Below, in pieces: positions 33,171 through 42,921 of a stretch of DNA of 64,000 nt. Under the pieces are notes generated by a model. That model saw nothing but the letters and a program-made list of their open reading frames with translations. It had not been told where the DNA came from and did not search any database. The stretch is taken from the NCBI GenBank assembly GCA_016124585.1, contig WGNL01000030.1, forward strand, positions 84,324-148,323. Reading direction: 5' to 3'. Position numbers and translations under genes: made by a program. The stretch comes from Bacteroidota bacterium. Its GTDB lineage: Bacteria > Bacteroidota > Bacteroidia > Chitinophagales > Saprospiraceae. How positions within the stretch are numbered: position 1 is the first letter of the stretch; every line of letters starts with the position of its first letter.

Positions 33171-36023
33171 ATGGAAGAACTCAAATACATCGGCGAAGCT
33201 TTAATTTACAAGCAGCTTGGCCATTTTTTTCTCGTTTTTGGTTTCGTGACAAGCCTACTGGGTGCAGTGGGCTATTTTTTTGCTACGCAACGCCGACACC
33301 TGTCCGAGTACCAAGGCTGGCGTAAAATTGGCCGTTGGGGTTTCATACTTCATGGCATCAGTGTATTTGCCATCATGGCCACCATCACAGCGGCAATGGT
33401 CAACCACAGGTTTGAATACCAATATGTTTGGCAACACGTCAGCGAAGACCTTCCTTTTCAATACATTTTTTCTGCATTTTGGGAAGGGCAGGAGGGCAGC
33501 TTCCTGCTTTGGATGTTTTGGCACGCTGTACTTGGTGGCATTCTTTTGTTTCGGGCAAAAAAATGGGAAGCCCCAGTACTTTCAATTATCTCGCTGGTTC
33601 AGGCCTTCATTTTCACGATGATTGTCGGCATCTATTTTACCGATGAAATCAAGATGGGCAGCAATCCGCTCCTCTTGTTGCGTGATACTATGGACATCCC
33701 GCTTTTTGCCAACGCCGACTATGTGAAACTCATCCAGGGCAACGGCCTTAACCCGTTGCTCCAAAATTATTGGATGACTATCCATCCGCCAACCTTATTC
33801 CTTGGCTTTGCCTCCACAGTTGTACCGTTCGCTTTCGCATTTGCTGGCCTTTGGACTAAGGAATACAAAGCATGGATGAAACCCGCATTGCCATGGGCTT
33901 TGTTTAGCGGAGCCATCCTTGGTACTGGCATTTTGATGGGTGGTGCTTGGGCCTACGAAGCGTTGAGCTTTGGCGGCTATTGGGCATGGGATCCAGTGGA
34001 AAATATGTCCCTCGTTCCTTGGATTTTATTGGTGGCAGGCATCCACACGCACCTTGTGGCTCGCAGCACAGGGTATTCCATCAAAAGTACTCTGCTTTTT
34101 TACACAGGTACTTTTGTAATGATACTCTACTCGACTTTCCTTACCCGTAGCGGTATCTTAGGAGACACTTCCGTCCATGCATTCACTGAACTAGGATTGG
34201 AGACTCAGTTGACTTCATTCATGATTTTCTTTACAGCCGCCGCTATTTTTCTGCTCATTTTACGAAGGAAAGACATGCCTTCCTCGAAGGAGGAAGAAGC
34301 ATTGCCATCCAAAGAATTCTGGATGTTCATCGGTTCGTTGGTACTGCTGTTTTCGTCGGTCATTATCACAGCATCCACTTCACTGCCAGTAGTCAATAAA
34401 ATCACAAAAATTTTTGACCCCGAATTCAAGGGTTATACCATCAGCGACCCCATTTCGCACTACAATAAATATATGCTCTGGATAGGGGTATTTATTGGTT
34501 TGCTGAGTGGCGCTGCGCAATTCCTCCGCTATAAGGAATTCAATTTTGCTTCGCAAAAAACCAAGTTTGCGAAGCACATCGGCATAGCTTCAGTAGGGGC
34601 TGTAGCCCTAACTGTGCTGTCAAGTTTTTGGATAAAACTGGGTGAGTGGCAATTTTGGCTCCTGATGTTTACGGGGCTTTTCACGGTAGTGGCCAACACA
34701 GATTATATTTTCAGCTTCGCAAAACGCAACCTGAAGTTGGCGGGTTCAGCCTTTTCTCACATTGGCTTTGGTATAATGGTGGCGGGCATTATTGCCTCTG
34801 GCCTGAACAAGCAGCACATCTCCAGTAACCCAGTGGCGCAAGCAGGATTGCTCGACGCCGAGATGCTGCAAAAAAATGTACTGTTGTTCAAAAATATGCC
34901 GATGTACATGAGCGGCTATCAGGTCACTTACAAAAAGGATACACTGGAAGGCAACCTTCGTATTTTCACGGTGAACTACGAAAAACTGGACTCTACCGGC
35001 AAAGTTGTCGAGGATTTCAATGTGTACCCGCAGGCGATTTACGACAACAAGGTGACCGAGGTAAAAGCATACAACCCGTCCACTAAGCGTTATTTTGGAA
35101 AAGATATTTTCACGCACCTGATGATGCCGCCTTCAGAAACGAGCGACAAGGCAGCGCAGGAGCAGGAGAGTAATCTCGTTTATCGGCCTTACGAAATAGG
35201 TGGTGAACCCATCTCCATCATTGACTCCATCGAAACTCAGTCTGGCAAAATGGTTGGTTCGGAGACCAAAGTTTCCGTTGTTGGTGTAAATTATCATCCT
35301 ACGCACCCAGATTACGAGCCTGCTGAGGGTGATTTTGCAGTGGGTGTAAAACTGGGATTTGAGAAAAAAGACACAACTTTCTTTGCTGAACCGATGGTTT
35401 ACCTGCGAGGCAAAATGTGGGGCTCGCTGCCCGTGCAACTCAATGACCTTTCGATGAAAGTGAGGTTGCCTGAAGCAACACTGGTGCGGTTTCTGGAGGC
35501 TGACAAGGATTTGAATTATAAGAAATTCATTTTCAAAAATGGCCAATCGATTACCTTGAATGGAAAAAAAATCACATTTGCAGGCGTGAACAAAGCTCCG
35601 GACGTCCCCACCCAAAAAGGCGATGTGGCAGTCTCAGCTGTGATGAAAATAACTGATCCAAATTATGGTGAAGAACGCACGGCGGAACCAGTATTCATTA
35701 TCCGCAATGGTGAGATCATCACGGAGAAAAGTGAGTTGCCATCAATGGGCCTACATTTTTATTTGACCAAAATAGACCCAACTTCTGAATCCTTCGAACT
35801 GCAAATAGCCGAAGGTAAAGCCAGTGACAAACCAATTCCTGTTGAGATTGCTCAGAAGTCTTTCCGCACAGATTATATCGTTTTAGAATCCATCGTGTTC
35901 CCAGGCATCAACTTATTTTGGATTGGTTCTGTCCTAATGATGGGAGGCTTGGCGCTGGCCATGTTCCGAAGGAGAGCAGAGAAAAATGCTAGTTCGGCAG
36001 AGCAGCAGCCAATAGGAGCCTGA
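33171..36023 (+). CDS. ccmF: Cytochrome c heme lyase subunit CcmF
   Basis: A 950-residue inner-membrane protein of the heme-handling family (CcmF/CcsA). The tryptophan-rich WWD motif is GGYWAWDPVENMSLVPWILL (about residue 267), and His residues in YWMTIHPPTLFLGF and in GIHTHLVARS are the expected heme ligands. Many transmembrane segments cover residues 1-550; a long periplasmic region (about 560-915) precedes a final helix (INLFWIGSVLMMGGLALAMF). With the upstream Cys-type CcmE it forms the heme delivery and attachment core. It is longer than proteobacterial CcmF (about 650 residues) because of the periplasmic part. The CcmA-D, G, H genes are not in the window. Confidence 0.93.
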   Translation: MEELKYIGEALIYKQLGHFFLVFGFVTSLLGAVGYFFATQRRHLSEYQGWRKIGRWGFILHGISVFAIMATITAAMVNHRFEYQYVWQHVSEDLPFQYIFSAFWEGQEGSFLLWMFWHAVLGGILLFRAKKWEAPVLSIISLVQAFIFTMIVGIYFTDEIKMGSNPLLLLRDTMDIPLFANADYVKLIQGNGLNPLLQNYWMTIHPPTLFLGFASTVVPFAFAFAGLWTKEYKAWMKPALPWALFSGAILGTGILMGGAWAYEALSFGGYWAWDPVENMSLVPWILLVAGIHTHLVARSTGYSIKSTLLFYTGTFVMILYSTFLTRSGILGDTSVHAFTELGLETQLTSFMIFFTAAAIFLLILRRKDMPSSKEEEALPSKEFWMFIGSLVLLFSSVIITASTSLPVVNKITKIFDPEFKGYTISDPISHYNKYMLWIGVFIGLLSGAAQFLRYKEFNFASQKTKFAKHIGIASVGAVALTVLSSFWIKLGEWQFWLLMFTGLFTVVANTDYIFSFAKRNLKLAGSAFSHIGFGIMVAGIIASGLNKQHISSNPVAQAGLLDAEMLQKNVLLFKNMPMYMSGYQVTYKKDTLEGNLRIFTVNYEKLDSTGKVVEDFNVYPQAIYDNKVTEVKAYNPSTKRYFGKDIFTHLMMPPSETSDKAAQEQESNLVYRPYEIGGEPISIIDSIETQSGKMVGSETKVSVVGVNYHPTHPDYEPAEGDFAVGVKLGFEKKDTTFFAEPMVYLRGKMWGSLPVQLNDLSMKVRLPEATLVRFLEADKDLNYKKFIFKNGQSITLNGKKITFAGVNKAPDVPTQKGDVAVSAVMKITDPNYGEERTAEPVFIIRNGEIITEKSELPSMGLHFYLTKIDPTSESFELQIAEGKASDKPIPVEIAQKSFRTDYIVLESIVFPGINLFWIGSVLMMGGLALAMFRRRAEKNASSAEQQPIGA

Positions 36024-36037
36024 AACCAAGATGCATC

Positions 36038-36814
36038 ATGAGGATTGTACTAATCGGGGCTGGAAATGTAGCAACCCACTTCGGAAGAAAGCTGATGGAA
36101 GTTGGGGAGCAAGTTATTCAGGTTTTCAGTAGAAACCGTTTGAAAGCGCTGCAATTGGCAAAGGAATTGGAGGCGGCGGCTACCAACGATTTTGCGGAAA
36201 TTAATACTGATGCTGATTTGTACATACTTGCAGTGCATGACGATGCAATTGGAGAAATAGCAGCACAACTTGCTGAAAATGGAATTACCGACAAATTAAT
36301 CGTACATACTTCTGGAGCTACACCAATGCGTGTTTTTGAGGCAGCAAGCACTTTAAAACGGGTTGGCGTTTTCTACCCTTTGCAGACATTTTCCAAAATC
36401 AGAAAACCGGATTTTCAAAAAATCCCTATCTGCATAGAGGCAAGGCAGGAAGATGATTTGACTATATTGCTCAACCTTGCCCATAATCTCAGCAACAAAG
36501 TTTACCATATAAATGATGAGCAGCGAGCATCACTGCACTTGGCAGCGGTCTTCGTCAATAATTTCACCAACCACCTATTTGCCATTGGTGAAAAAATCCA
36601 AACCGACAGCGGACTGCATTTTGAAATGCTCCTGCCACTTATCCACGAAACGGTGGCAAAACTGACGGAAGGCCCTCCTGCTGTCATGCAAACGGGGCCA
36701 GCCATTCGGCATGATGAAGCAACGATTCTTCGGCATTTGCACTTATTGAGTGGACAGCCAACACTTCAAGAGATTTATCAGATCATGACCAAAAGCATTC
36801 AACAGACATTATGA
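36038..36814 (+). CDS. DUF2520 Rossmann-fold protein
   Basis: A 258-residue protein with an N-terminal NAD(P)-binding fold (RIVLIGAGNVATHFGRKL, GxGxxA) and a C-terminal DUF2520 helical domain (RASLHLAAVFVNNFTNHLF, GLHFEMLLPLIHETVAKL, TGPAIRHDEATILRHLHLL). It resembles ketopantoate reductase or pyrroline-carboxylate reductase but its reaction is not established. It starts 14 bp after ccmF and overlaps the next small gene by 4 bp (ATGA), so the ccm genes and these two may form one transcript. Confidence 0.88.
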   Translation: MRIVLIGAGNVATHFGRKLMEVGEQVIQVFSRNRLKALQLAKELEAAATNDFAEINTDADLYILAVHDDAIGEIAAQLAENGITDKLIVHTSGATPMRVFEAASTLKRVGVFYPLQTFSKIRKPDFQKIPICIEARQEDDLTILLNLAHNLSNKVYHINDEQRASLHLAAVFVNNFTNHLFAIGEKIQTDSGLHFEMLLPLIHETVAKLTEGPPAVMQTGPAIRHDEATILRHLHLLSGQPTLQEIYQIMTKSIQQTL

Positions 36815-37092
36815 GAATCATTGGAAATATTGACCATCCCAGCTTAAAAATCACTGTTTTTAAAATGGACAACAAACTTTCGGTAAAATTTGAAACTGGG
36901 CTTTACGAGCAGACTTTCAAATTTCGGGAAAGCAACGAATTGAATGATTTTGCATCAATGCAACAGCTCGTAGATGAGCAATTTTTAAGAGCAGTAACAA
37001 AAAATTTTGCAAAGATGCACCAAGAGAAGAATGAGGCGCTAGGCAGGTTTTTACCGAAGGAAGTGGATACGGAATTTGAGGAGATTATTTGA
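36811..37092 (+). CDS. Small conserved-looking protein of unknown function
   Basis: A 93-residue soluble protein (MRIIGNIDHPSLKITVFKMD) overlapping the DUF2520 gene by ATGA. The beta-rich first half (KLSVKFETGLYEQTFKFRES) and the helical second half (MQQLVDEQFLRAVTKNFAKM) look like a real folded protein, and the coupling to the upstream gene supports expression. I recall similar small proteins from Bacteroidota without assigned function. Confidence 0.75.
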   Translation: MRIIGNIDHPSLKITVFKMDNKLSVKFETGLYEQTFKFRESNELNDFASMQQLVDEQFLRAVTKNFAKMHQEKNEALGRFLPKEVDTEFEEII

Positions 37093-37100
37093 AAGAATGT

Positions 37101-37143
37101 TTAAGGGTTTGAGTCAGACAAGTTAGCTAACTCAAACCCTTAA
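37101..37143. terminator. Bidirectional terminator between convergent genes
   Basis: TTAAGGGTTTGAGT and ACTCAAACCCTTAA form a 14-bp perfect stem with a 15-nt loop, 9 bp after the small gene and 7 bp before the thioredoxin stop. Confidence 0.75.
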
Positions 37144-37149
37144 ATATGC

Positions 37150-37704
37150 TTAATTACTGTTCTTGTACTGTTCCCAGCTAGTAGTCATGTAAGTATCTTC
37201 TGAAACGAATTTCAATTCCTTCGTAAGCATTGGGGCATCCTTATAGCCCGGAGAAATCAAAATCCGTTCGTAGGTTGGCGTCAGGTAAACATAGCTTGGG
37301 TAACCGAGGCGGCCGTCCAAGAGTTCATAAGCCAATTTGTGAAAGCCACCACGTCCGCCAGCAGTGTATGAGAAAGTTGTTCCTTGGAAAACTACGTCTT
37401 CTTTTTGCTCAGCGTTGAACTTAACAGGGTAAAAATTTGCGTTGATGTATGAAACAACACCTGGGTCTTTGAAAGTGGAGGCGTCCATTTTTTTGCACCA
37501 GCCACACCAGTCGGTGTAAAAATCGATCAGGATTTTCTTAGGCGCCTTTTCATTGGCTTTGATAGCTTCGTCCCAAGTCATCCAAGCGACTTCGCCAGCA
37601 GCTGTATGTTTGGCAGCATTATCAGCCACATCATTCTTGGGCATAAAAGCATAAATGAAGCCCACAGCGACAACAGCAAGGGCAACTAGCAAAACTTTTT
37701 TCAT
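37150..37704 (-). CDS. Membrane-anchored or exported thioredoxin-family protein
   Basis: A 184-residue protein with an N-terminal hydrophobic segment (KVLLVALAVVAVGFIYAF) and a thioredoxin-like domain with DFYTDWCGWCKKMD (CGWC active site). The cis-Pro region is RLGYPSYVYLTP. The residues between (VVSYINANFYPVKFNAEQ) fit the thioredoxin_7/DUF255-like group. It is probably a periplasmic disulfide reductase. Monocistronic, divergent from ubiX. Confidence 0.88.
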   Translation of the reverse strand: MKKVLLVALAVVAVGFIYAFMPKNDVADNAAKHTAAGEVAWMTWDEAIKANEKAPKKILIDFYTDWCGWCKKMDASTFKDPGVVSYINANFYPVKFNAEQKEDVVFQGTTFSYTAGGRGGFHKLAYELLDGRLGYPSYVYLTPTYERILISPGYKDAPMLTKELKFVSEDTYMTTSWEQYKNSN

Positions 37705-37858
37705 TGTTGATAATTTAATGTGTTCAAGGTAAAAAGGTGCCGTCAGTGAAATTTTAGGAACGGCAGTTATTGCTAACTTGCAACGAAAGTACCAATTTCT
37801 TCAAATCACCCCAAAACAGGATGTTTGTTTAATCAAACTTTAACTTTATTTCAAAATC

Positions 37859-38416
37859 ATGCGAAAAATCGTGGTGGCAGTGGCTGGTTCGAGTGGTTCC
37901 ATCTATGCCAAACTTCTTTTTGAACGGCTTTTACAAATCAAATCGCAATGGAAATCCGTGGGGGTAGTCATGAGCAAAAACGCCCAACTTAACTGGCAAC
38001 TTGAACTGGGGAACGAAGCCTATCGAGATTACCCTTTCGATGTCTATGAAAAGGATAATTTTGCCGCTCCATTTGCATCAGGGTCAGCCAAGTACGATAC
38101 GATGATTGTCTGCCCCTGCTCCATGGGAACGATGGGCAGGATAGCTGCTGGAGTGTCAGATGACCTGTTGACCAGGGCTGCAGATGTGATTTTGAAAGAA
38201 CGCCGCCGGCTGATTTTAGTGCCCAGGGAAACGCCATTCAGTTTGATTCACTTGCGCAACATGACTACCATCACGGAAGCAGGGGGCATCATCTGCCCAG
38301 CAATTCCATCATTTTACAGCCAACCAAAAAGCATGGACGAACTGGCTGCAACCGTTGTGGACAGGGTGCTGGATTTGGCAGGTTTTGAATTGGAAACCTT
38401 CCGATGGAATGAATAA
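37859..38416 (+). CDS. ubiX: UbiX-type flavin prenyltransferase
   Basis: A 185-residue flavoprotein that makes prenylated FMN, the cofactor of UbiD-type decarboxylases, from FMN and dimethylallyl phosphate. Motifs: VVAVAGSSGSIYAKLLFERL at the start, YDTMIVCPCSMGTMGRIAAG, DDLLTRAADVILKERRRLIL, VPRETPFSLIHLRNM and AGGIICPAIPSFY. Length and order are typical. No ubiD gene is in the window; the rluA-type gene follows 34 bp later. Confidence 0.93.
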   Translation: MRKIVVAVAGSSGSIYAKLLFERLLQIKSQWKSVGVVMSKNAQLNWQLELGNEAYRDYPFDVYEKDNFAAPFASGSAKYDTMIVCPCSMGTMGRIAAGVSDDLLTRAADVILKERRRLILVPRETPFSLIHLRNMTTITEAGGIICPAIPSFYSQPKSMDELAATVVDRVLDLAGFELETFRWNE

Positions 38417-38450
38417 ATGCCAGCAGCTTTAATTATTTTCTACTTTAGAA

Positions 38451-39188
38451 ATGAAACAACAAATCGAAATAATTTACGAAGATGATGACTTGGTGGTGGT
38501 TAACAAACCCGCCAACCTGCTTACAATACCCGACCGTTTTTCACCGGACAAACCGAACTTGTACCACATGCTTGGGAATGAGTTTGGGAAAATATTTACC
38601 GTTCACCGCCTCGACCGGGAAACCAGCGGCATACTGCTTTTTACCAAAAACGAAGAGGCGCACAAGGAAATGTCCAAACAGTTCATGGGCCGCACAGTGG
38701 AGAAGATCTACTTTGCTTTGGTGGATGGCGTCATGCACCAAGCAGAAGGTACCATCGACAAGCCGCTTGGTCCACACCCAACTCACCCGGAAAAAATGGC
38801 CGTAGTGCACGGTGGAAAACCTTCACGGACTAATTATAAAGTCACAGAGACCTTCAAAAACTATTCTTTCATTGAATGCAGCATCGAAACTGGGCGGACG
38901 CATCAGATTCGGGTGCACCTTCACGCAATTGGTTATCCGCTGGCCGTTGACCAGTTGTACGGTCGTCAAAGTGCTTTTTACCTTTCAAAAGTTAAATTGC
39001 GCAAGTTTAAACTTAGCAAAGAAGTGGAAGAGGAACTACCCATCATGTCCCGAACCACGCTCCATGCAGGCAAGTTAGTTTTTGACCACCCGACCACAGG
39101 TGAGCGCATGACCATCACTGCGGATTTGCCAAAGGACTTCGCTGCGGTTGTAAAACAACTGAGGAAATGGGGAAAGGCGAATGATTAA
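38451..39188 (+). CDS. RluA-family pseudouridine synthase
   Basis: A 245-residue enzyme that isomerises uridine to pseudouridine in rRNA or tRNA. The catalytic Asp is in FTVHRLDRETSGILLF. Further motifs are VNKPANLLTIPD, TVEKIYFALVDG, FIECSIETGRTHQIRVHL and LHAGKLVFDHP. There is no S4 domain. The exact target uridines cannot be assigned. Probably cotranscribed with ubiX; a strong hairpin follows at 39295. Confidence 0.93.
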   Translation: MKQQIEIIYEDDDLVVVNKPANLLTIPDRFSPDKPNLYHMLGNEFGKIFTVHRLDRETSGILLFTKNEEAHKEMSKQFMGRTVEKIYFALVDGVMHQAEGTIDKPLGPHPTHPEKMAVVHGGKPSRTNYKVTETFKNYSFIECSIETGRTHQIRVHLHAIGYPLAVDQLYGRQSAFYLSKVKLRKFKLSKEVEEELPIMSRTTLHAGKLVFDHPTTGERMTITADLPKDFAAVVKQLRKWGKAND

Positions 39189-39294
39189 ATTCTTCGCTGA
39201 TTTGAAGTTGGGAGAGGTGTACAGAATCCATGTGGATGCAGTTGGATATGGGGTTTTAAATGACACAATTGGAAGTTAAAAAATAGAAAAATTC

Positions 39295-39328
39295 AAAAGC
39301 CACTTGCAAACATTTGCAAGTGGCTTTT
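39295..39328. terminator. Terminator between rluA-type gene and lipoprotein gene
   Basis: AAAAGCCACTTGCAA and TTGCAAGTGGCTTTT form a 15-bp perfect stem with a short loop. It lies between convergent genes, 107 bp after the pseudouridine synthase stop and 29 bp from the lipoprotein stop. Confidence 0.85.
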
Positions 39329-39356
39329 GACAATAACTAAAATAATGTAGCCTAGA

Positions 39357-40181
39357 TTATTGGGCTTCTGTTGGATCTTCCATCAGCGTGAACACCCGTT
39401 CTACTGGATTTAACGGAGTTTTGACTTCATTTCCGTCCTTGTCGATAAGGGTCAGCTTCACCTTGTTGTCACCCATTGGCAAACCTTCGATGAAAACTGG
39501 CTCCCATTTGTCCAAGGTAAATTCTTTTTCACCATTTACCAGAGCTTTCACCTTGTAGCCATCTGGACTTAGGGTGACATTCGTCAAATAAAAATCAAGC
39601 ATCACCTTGTCAGTTTCCGCCTTGCCAACGTATTTTCCTTTTGGGCGGCTGTAGAACAGCATGGGTTCATTGACGATTGGTCCATTGTAAATGCTCCCAT
39701 CCTTGATAACGGCCTTGTAGGCCATGCCTGCCCCTGGTGTTTTGATGCTCTCGTGGTAGCTTCTGCCCAAAAACGCCAACATATAGTGTTCGCCATCATC
39801 AACTGCTTTTTCAAAAGTCGGATCGTACACCGCATCATACGGGCCATTGTCAATGATAAGATGGACATGCTGGCCATCTTTTGAATTAGCGCACATCTTC
39901 TGTTCTGCATCTGGCGTTTGCTGCTTAAGCTGGTAATTCATGGGGCGAAAAAGGAACTTGCCCTTCTCGTATCCCCAAGACAGCGTCGCATTTGGAAACT
40001 CCGTGGACGCAGGGAAAGGGCTGAGGTGAATATCGCCTGTGGAGGGTGCTGCGGCTTCCGTTGTGGTGTCAGACGCAGTAGCATCGTCGCTAGTTTCATT
40101 GTTTGCATCGTTTCCGCAAGATGCAAAAAACAAAGCTTGGGTAGTGATTGCCATCAAAAGAAAAAACATCTTTGCTTTCAT
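39357..40181 (-). CDS. Predicted lipoprotein of unknown function
   Basis: From ATG 40181 (MKAKMFFLLMAITTQALFF) the protein has 274 residues with lipobox FASC. A Thr/Asp-rich linker is followed by a beta-rich domain containing HVHLIIDNGPYDAVYD, LAFLGRSYHESIKTPGA and a C-terminal Ig-like stretch (GLPMGDNKVKLTLIDKDGNE). I do not recognise a named family. The histidines in QHVHLIIDN could bind metal, which would suit the neighbouring copper ATPase, but that is speculation. It is divergent from copA, with 197 bp between them. Confidence 0.75.
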   Translation of the reverse strand: MKAKMFFLLMAITTQALFFASCGNDANNETSDDATASDTTTEAAAPSTGDIHLSPFPASTEFPNATLSWGYEKGKFLFRPMNYQLKQQTPDAEQKMCANSKDGQHVHLIIDNGPYDAVYDPTFEKAVDDGEHYMLAFLGRSYHESIKTPGAGMAYKAVIKDGSIYNGPIVNEPMLFYSRPKGKYVGKAETDKVMLDFYLTNVTLSPDGYKVKALVNGEKEFTLDKWEPVFIEGLPMGDNKVKLTLIDKDGNEVKTPLNPVERVFTLMEDPTEAQ

Positions 40182-40378
40182 GTCAAAACTTGTTTTTGTT
40201 TGTTGTTTAAAATTGAGGGGCAAAACAAAGGCTTTGCCTCGTTGTATCTTTAAAAAGGGAATTTCAGCCGGAAAGTTCAAGCCGACAGCTATTCTAACTA
40301 GTTGATTTTCAATTCACTCTAACAAAAAAACGGATTGGATTCAATCCTTCACCCCATCAAACCTTCAAACCTTACAAT

Positions 40379-42466
40379 ATGGTCGCATTAAAAGTAGAAG
40401 GCATGGACTGCGCATCTTGCGCAGCAAACATAACTAGGTTTTTGGAGAAAAAAGGCCTGCAAAAAGTCAACGTTGATTTCTCATCTGGTGAAGTCGTTTT
40501 TGAACAACCAAAAGACGAAGTTCCCCTCGATTTGGTGGCCGAAGGTATTAACAAACTTGGCTACCACGTTGTGGACGACGGCGGCGAACCCTTCTGGAAC
40601 CTAGAACACAAACTTCTTTTTTGTGCCATTTTCACCATTCCATTGTTGGGCTCGCACCTGCTCATGATGGCGGACATCCATATCCTTCAAAATGCTTGGG
40701 TGCAGTTTGCGCTTTGCCTACCGGTTTATGTTGTTGGTTTTTTGCATTTCGGAAAAACCAGTTTGGGTGCTATCCGCAACGGCACTACCCACATGGACAT
40801 TCTGATTTTCATTGGTTCTACAGCAGCTTTTGTTTACAGTACCTTCGGTGCTGTACTGAACGAACCCAATTACCTTTTCTTTGAGACCAGCGCTACTATC
40901 ATCACGCTGGTTTTGCTTGGCAATTGGTTTGAAAAACGGGCGGTAAAACAGACGACTTCTGCTATTGAAGACCTGACAAAGCTGCAAGTCGAATTTGCGA
41001 AGAAAATAATGCCCAGTGGTACAGTTGTCACCATTGAAGCGAGTGAAGTGTTGCCTGGCGACTGGCTACAAGTGAACGAAGGCGACAAAATCCCGGTAGA
41101 TGGAACTGTACTGAAAGGCTCAGCTGATGTGGACGAGTCTATGCTGACTGGAGAGAGCTTGCCCGTCAGCCGGATCATTGATGACCGGGTACTAGGTGGA
41201 AGCCTTGTGAGCAGTGGCAGCATCACAATTGCGGCTATTGCTACTACCCGTGATACGACGCTCAGTCAAATGATTGAATTGGTCAAATCGGCACAGATTA
41301 ATAAACCAAATATCCAACGCTTGGCCGACCGCATCAGCGGCATCTTCGTGCCAGTAGTCTTGGGCATCTCCGTGCTCACCTTCCTACTAGCCGTTTTTGC
41401 TTTTGGTCTTGCTCCACAAAAAGCCATGCTCAATGCCATCGCTGTACTAGTCATTTCTTGCCCTTGTGCGATGGGCCTAGCCACGCCAACTGCTGTCATG
41501 GTGGGAGTAGGGCGACTGGCAAAAAACGGGATTTTAGTAAAAGGAGCTCAAACGCTGGAGCTTTTTGCTGGCATCAAAAACTTTGTCTTCGATAAAACTG
41601 GAACCCTGACCACTGGCGATTTCAAAATCAAAAAAATCAGCTACCAAACAGATAGTCATGCAGACATCAACGCTGCAATGTTGAAGATGGAGCGGCACAG
41701 CTCGCACCCGATAGCCCAATCTTTGGTAAAAGAATTAACCGAGCGGGGCCGGATTGGCGAAGCAAACGTCTCCAAAATCAAGGAGCTGAAGGGGCAGGGC
41801 ATTACTGCGCAAGATCAAGAAGGCAACGAGCTTCGACTTGGTTCGCACCGCTTCGCTGCGCCCAATGCAGAGGCAGGGGATGCATCCCTTTTCTTCGCAA
41901 AAAATGAGAAACTGCTTGCCACCGTTGAAATCGAGGACGAATTGAAGCCAGAAGCTGGGGCGCTGATGGATTCGCTTCGCAATACCGACCGAACGCCCAT
42001 CCTGCTTAGTGGCGACCGTCAAGCAAAAACAGCACAGGTAGCCCAACAACTCGGTATTGAGCGGTTTTATGCAGAACAGTTACCTGCTAATAAACTGGAC
42101 ATCATCCAAAAACTGAATGCAGAGGCTCCCACTGCCATGATTGGTGATGGCATCAATGATGCTCCAGCACTGGCGCAGGCTACCCTCGGCGTCAGCCTCA
42201 GCAATGCCTCACAGGCTGCCATGCAATCCGCCCAAATCATCCTGCTGAACGGCAACTTGGATCGCCTCGGCCATGCACTGGCCATCTCAACTGCCACGCT
42301 TCAGACCATCAAACAAAATTTGTTCTGGGCCTTTGCTTACAACATTATAGCTATCCCAGTAGCAGCAATGGGCTTCCTTAATCCGACCTGGGGGGCACTT
42401 TTCATGGCATTTTCCGATGTAGTGGTGATTGGGAACTCGATTTGCTTGAAAAGCCGCAAGGTGTGA
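40379..42466 (+). CDS. copA: Copper-translocating P-type ATPase
   Basis: A 695-residue heavy-metal P1B-type ATPase that exports Cu(I) from the cytoplasm. An N-terminal metal-binding domain carries GMDCASC (Cys11, Cys14). The transmembrane metal site is CPCAMGLATPTA (Cys361, Cys363). DKTGTLTTG holds the phosphorylated Asp405; SSHPIAQSL is the HP motif of the P1B group; TGESLPVS and GDGINDAPAL complete the catalytic set. A single HMA domain and CPC indicate monovalent copper (P1B-1). No copper regulator is adjacent. Complete. Confidence 0.95.
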   Translation: MVALKVEGMDCASCAANITRFLEKKGLQKVNVDFSSGEVVFEQPKDEVPLDLVAEGINKLGYHVVDDGGEPFWNLEHKLLFCAIFTIPLLGSHLLMMADIHILQNAWVQFALCLPVYVVGFLHFGKTSLGAIRNGTTHMDILIFIGSTAAFVYSTFGAVLNEPNYLFFETSATIITLVLLGNWFEKRAVKQTTSAIEDLTKLQVEFAKKIMPSGTVVTIEASEVLPGDWLQVNEGDKIPVDGTVLKGSADVDESMLTGESLPVSRIIDDRVLGGSLVSSGSITIAAIATTRDTTLSQMIELVKSAQINKPNIQRLADRISGIFVPVVLGISVLTFLLAVFAFGLAPQKAMLNAIAVLVISCPCAMGLATPTAVMVGVGRLAKNGILVKGAQTLELFAGIKNFVFDKTGTLTTGDFKIKKISYQTDSHADINAAMLKMERHSSHPIAQSLVKELTERGRIGEANVSKIKELKGQGITAQDQEGNELRLGSHRFAAPNAEAGDASLFFAKNEKLLATVEIEDELKPEAGALMDSLRNTDRTPILLSGDRQAKTAQVAQQLGIERFYAEQLPANKLDIIQKLNAEAPTAMIGDGINDAPALAQATLGVSLSNASQAAMQSAQIILLNGNLDRLGHALAISTATLQTIKQNLFWAFAYNIIAIPVAAMGFLNPTWGALFMAFSDVVVIGNSICLKSRKV

Positions 42467-42921
42467 GGGGATTAAGATTTACGACTTTCTATTTGGGAGG
42501 TATACTTTTTTGGTATATTGCGCAGTGCACAGGAGAGTGAGGAACGGCTTTCCAGAAAACACACCGTTGGTTTAGAAAAGTACTATGCCTGTCTAGAAAG
42601 CCGTTACTACCTTTCAGAAAATATCAAGATGGAACAGGAATAATTACTATAATTTTCTTTAAATGATTTGAATAATCCAGAAGTCTAATTAATTTTGCCT
42701 TTGCGACATATAAATTTACTTTTAAATGATTTTATTGAATAAGTCTAATAAAAATTAGACAATTAAATGCTATTGTTATTTTTTATTTGACAATGTAGAT
42801 TCCTTATTAATTGAGATTTAAATTATGATATGGATAGTGAAATGGGAATTATTAATTCAGAGCTGAGTAGTTGAGTTAATGATTTGATTAATCTTACAAT
42901 ACAATAATATCACAATATTTT
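42467..42921. other. 455-bp AT-rich intergenic region before the NTPase island
   Basis: No gene, hairpin or repeat could be supported. The first 150 bp have ordinary composition; from about 42640 to the ATG at 42922 the sequence becomes very AT-rich, which marks the left border of the accessory island. Confidence 0.5.

Noticed and set aside
42477..42620. Possible remnant gene before the NTPase unit
   Set aside because: No frame of useful length and no recognised protein piece on either strand.
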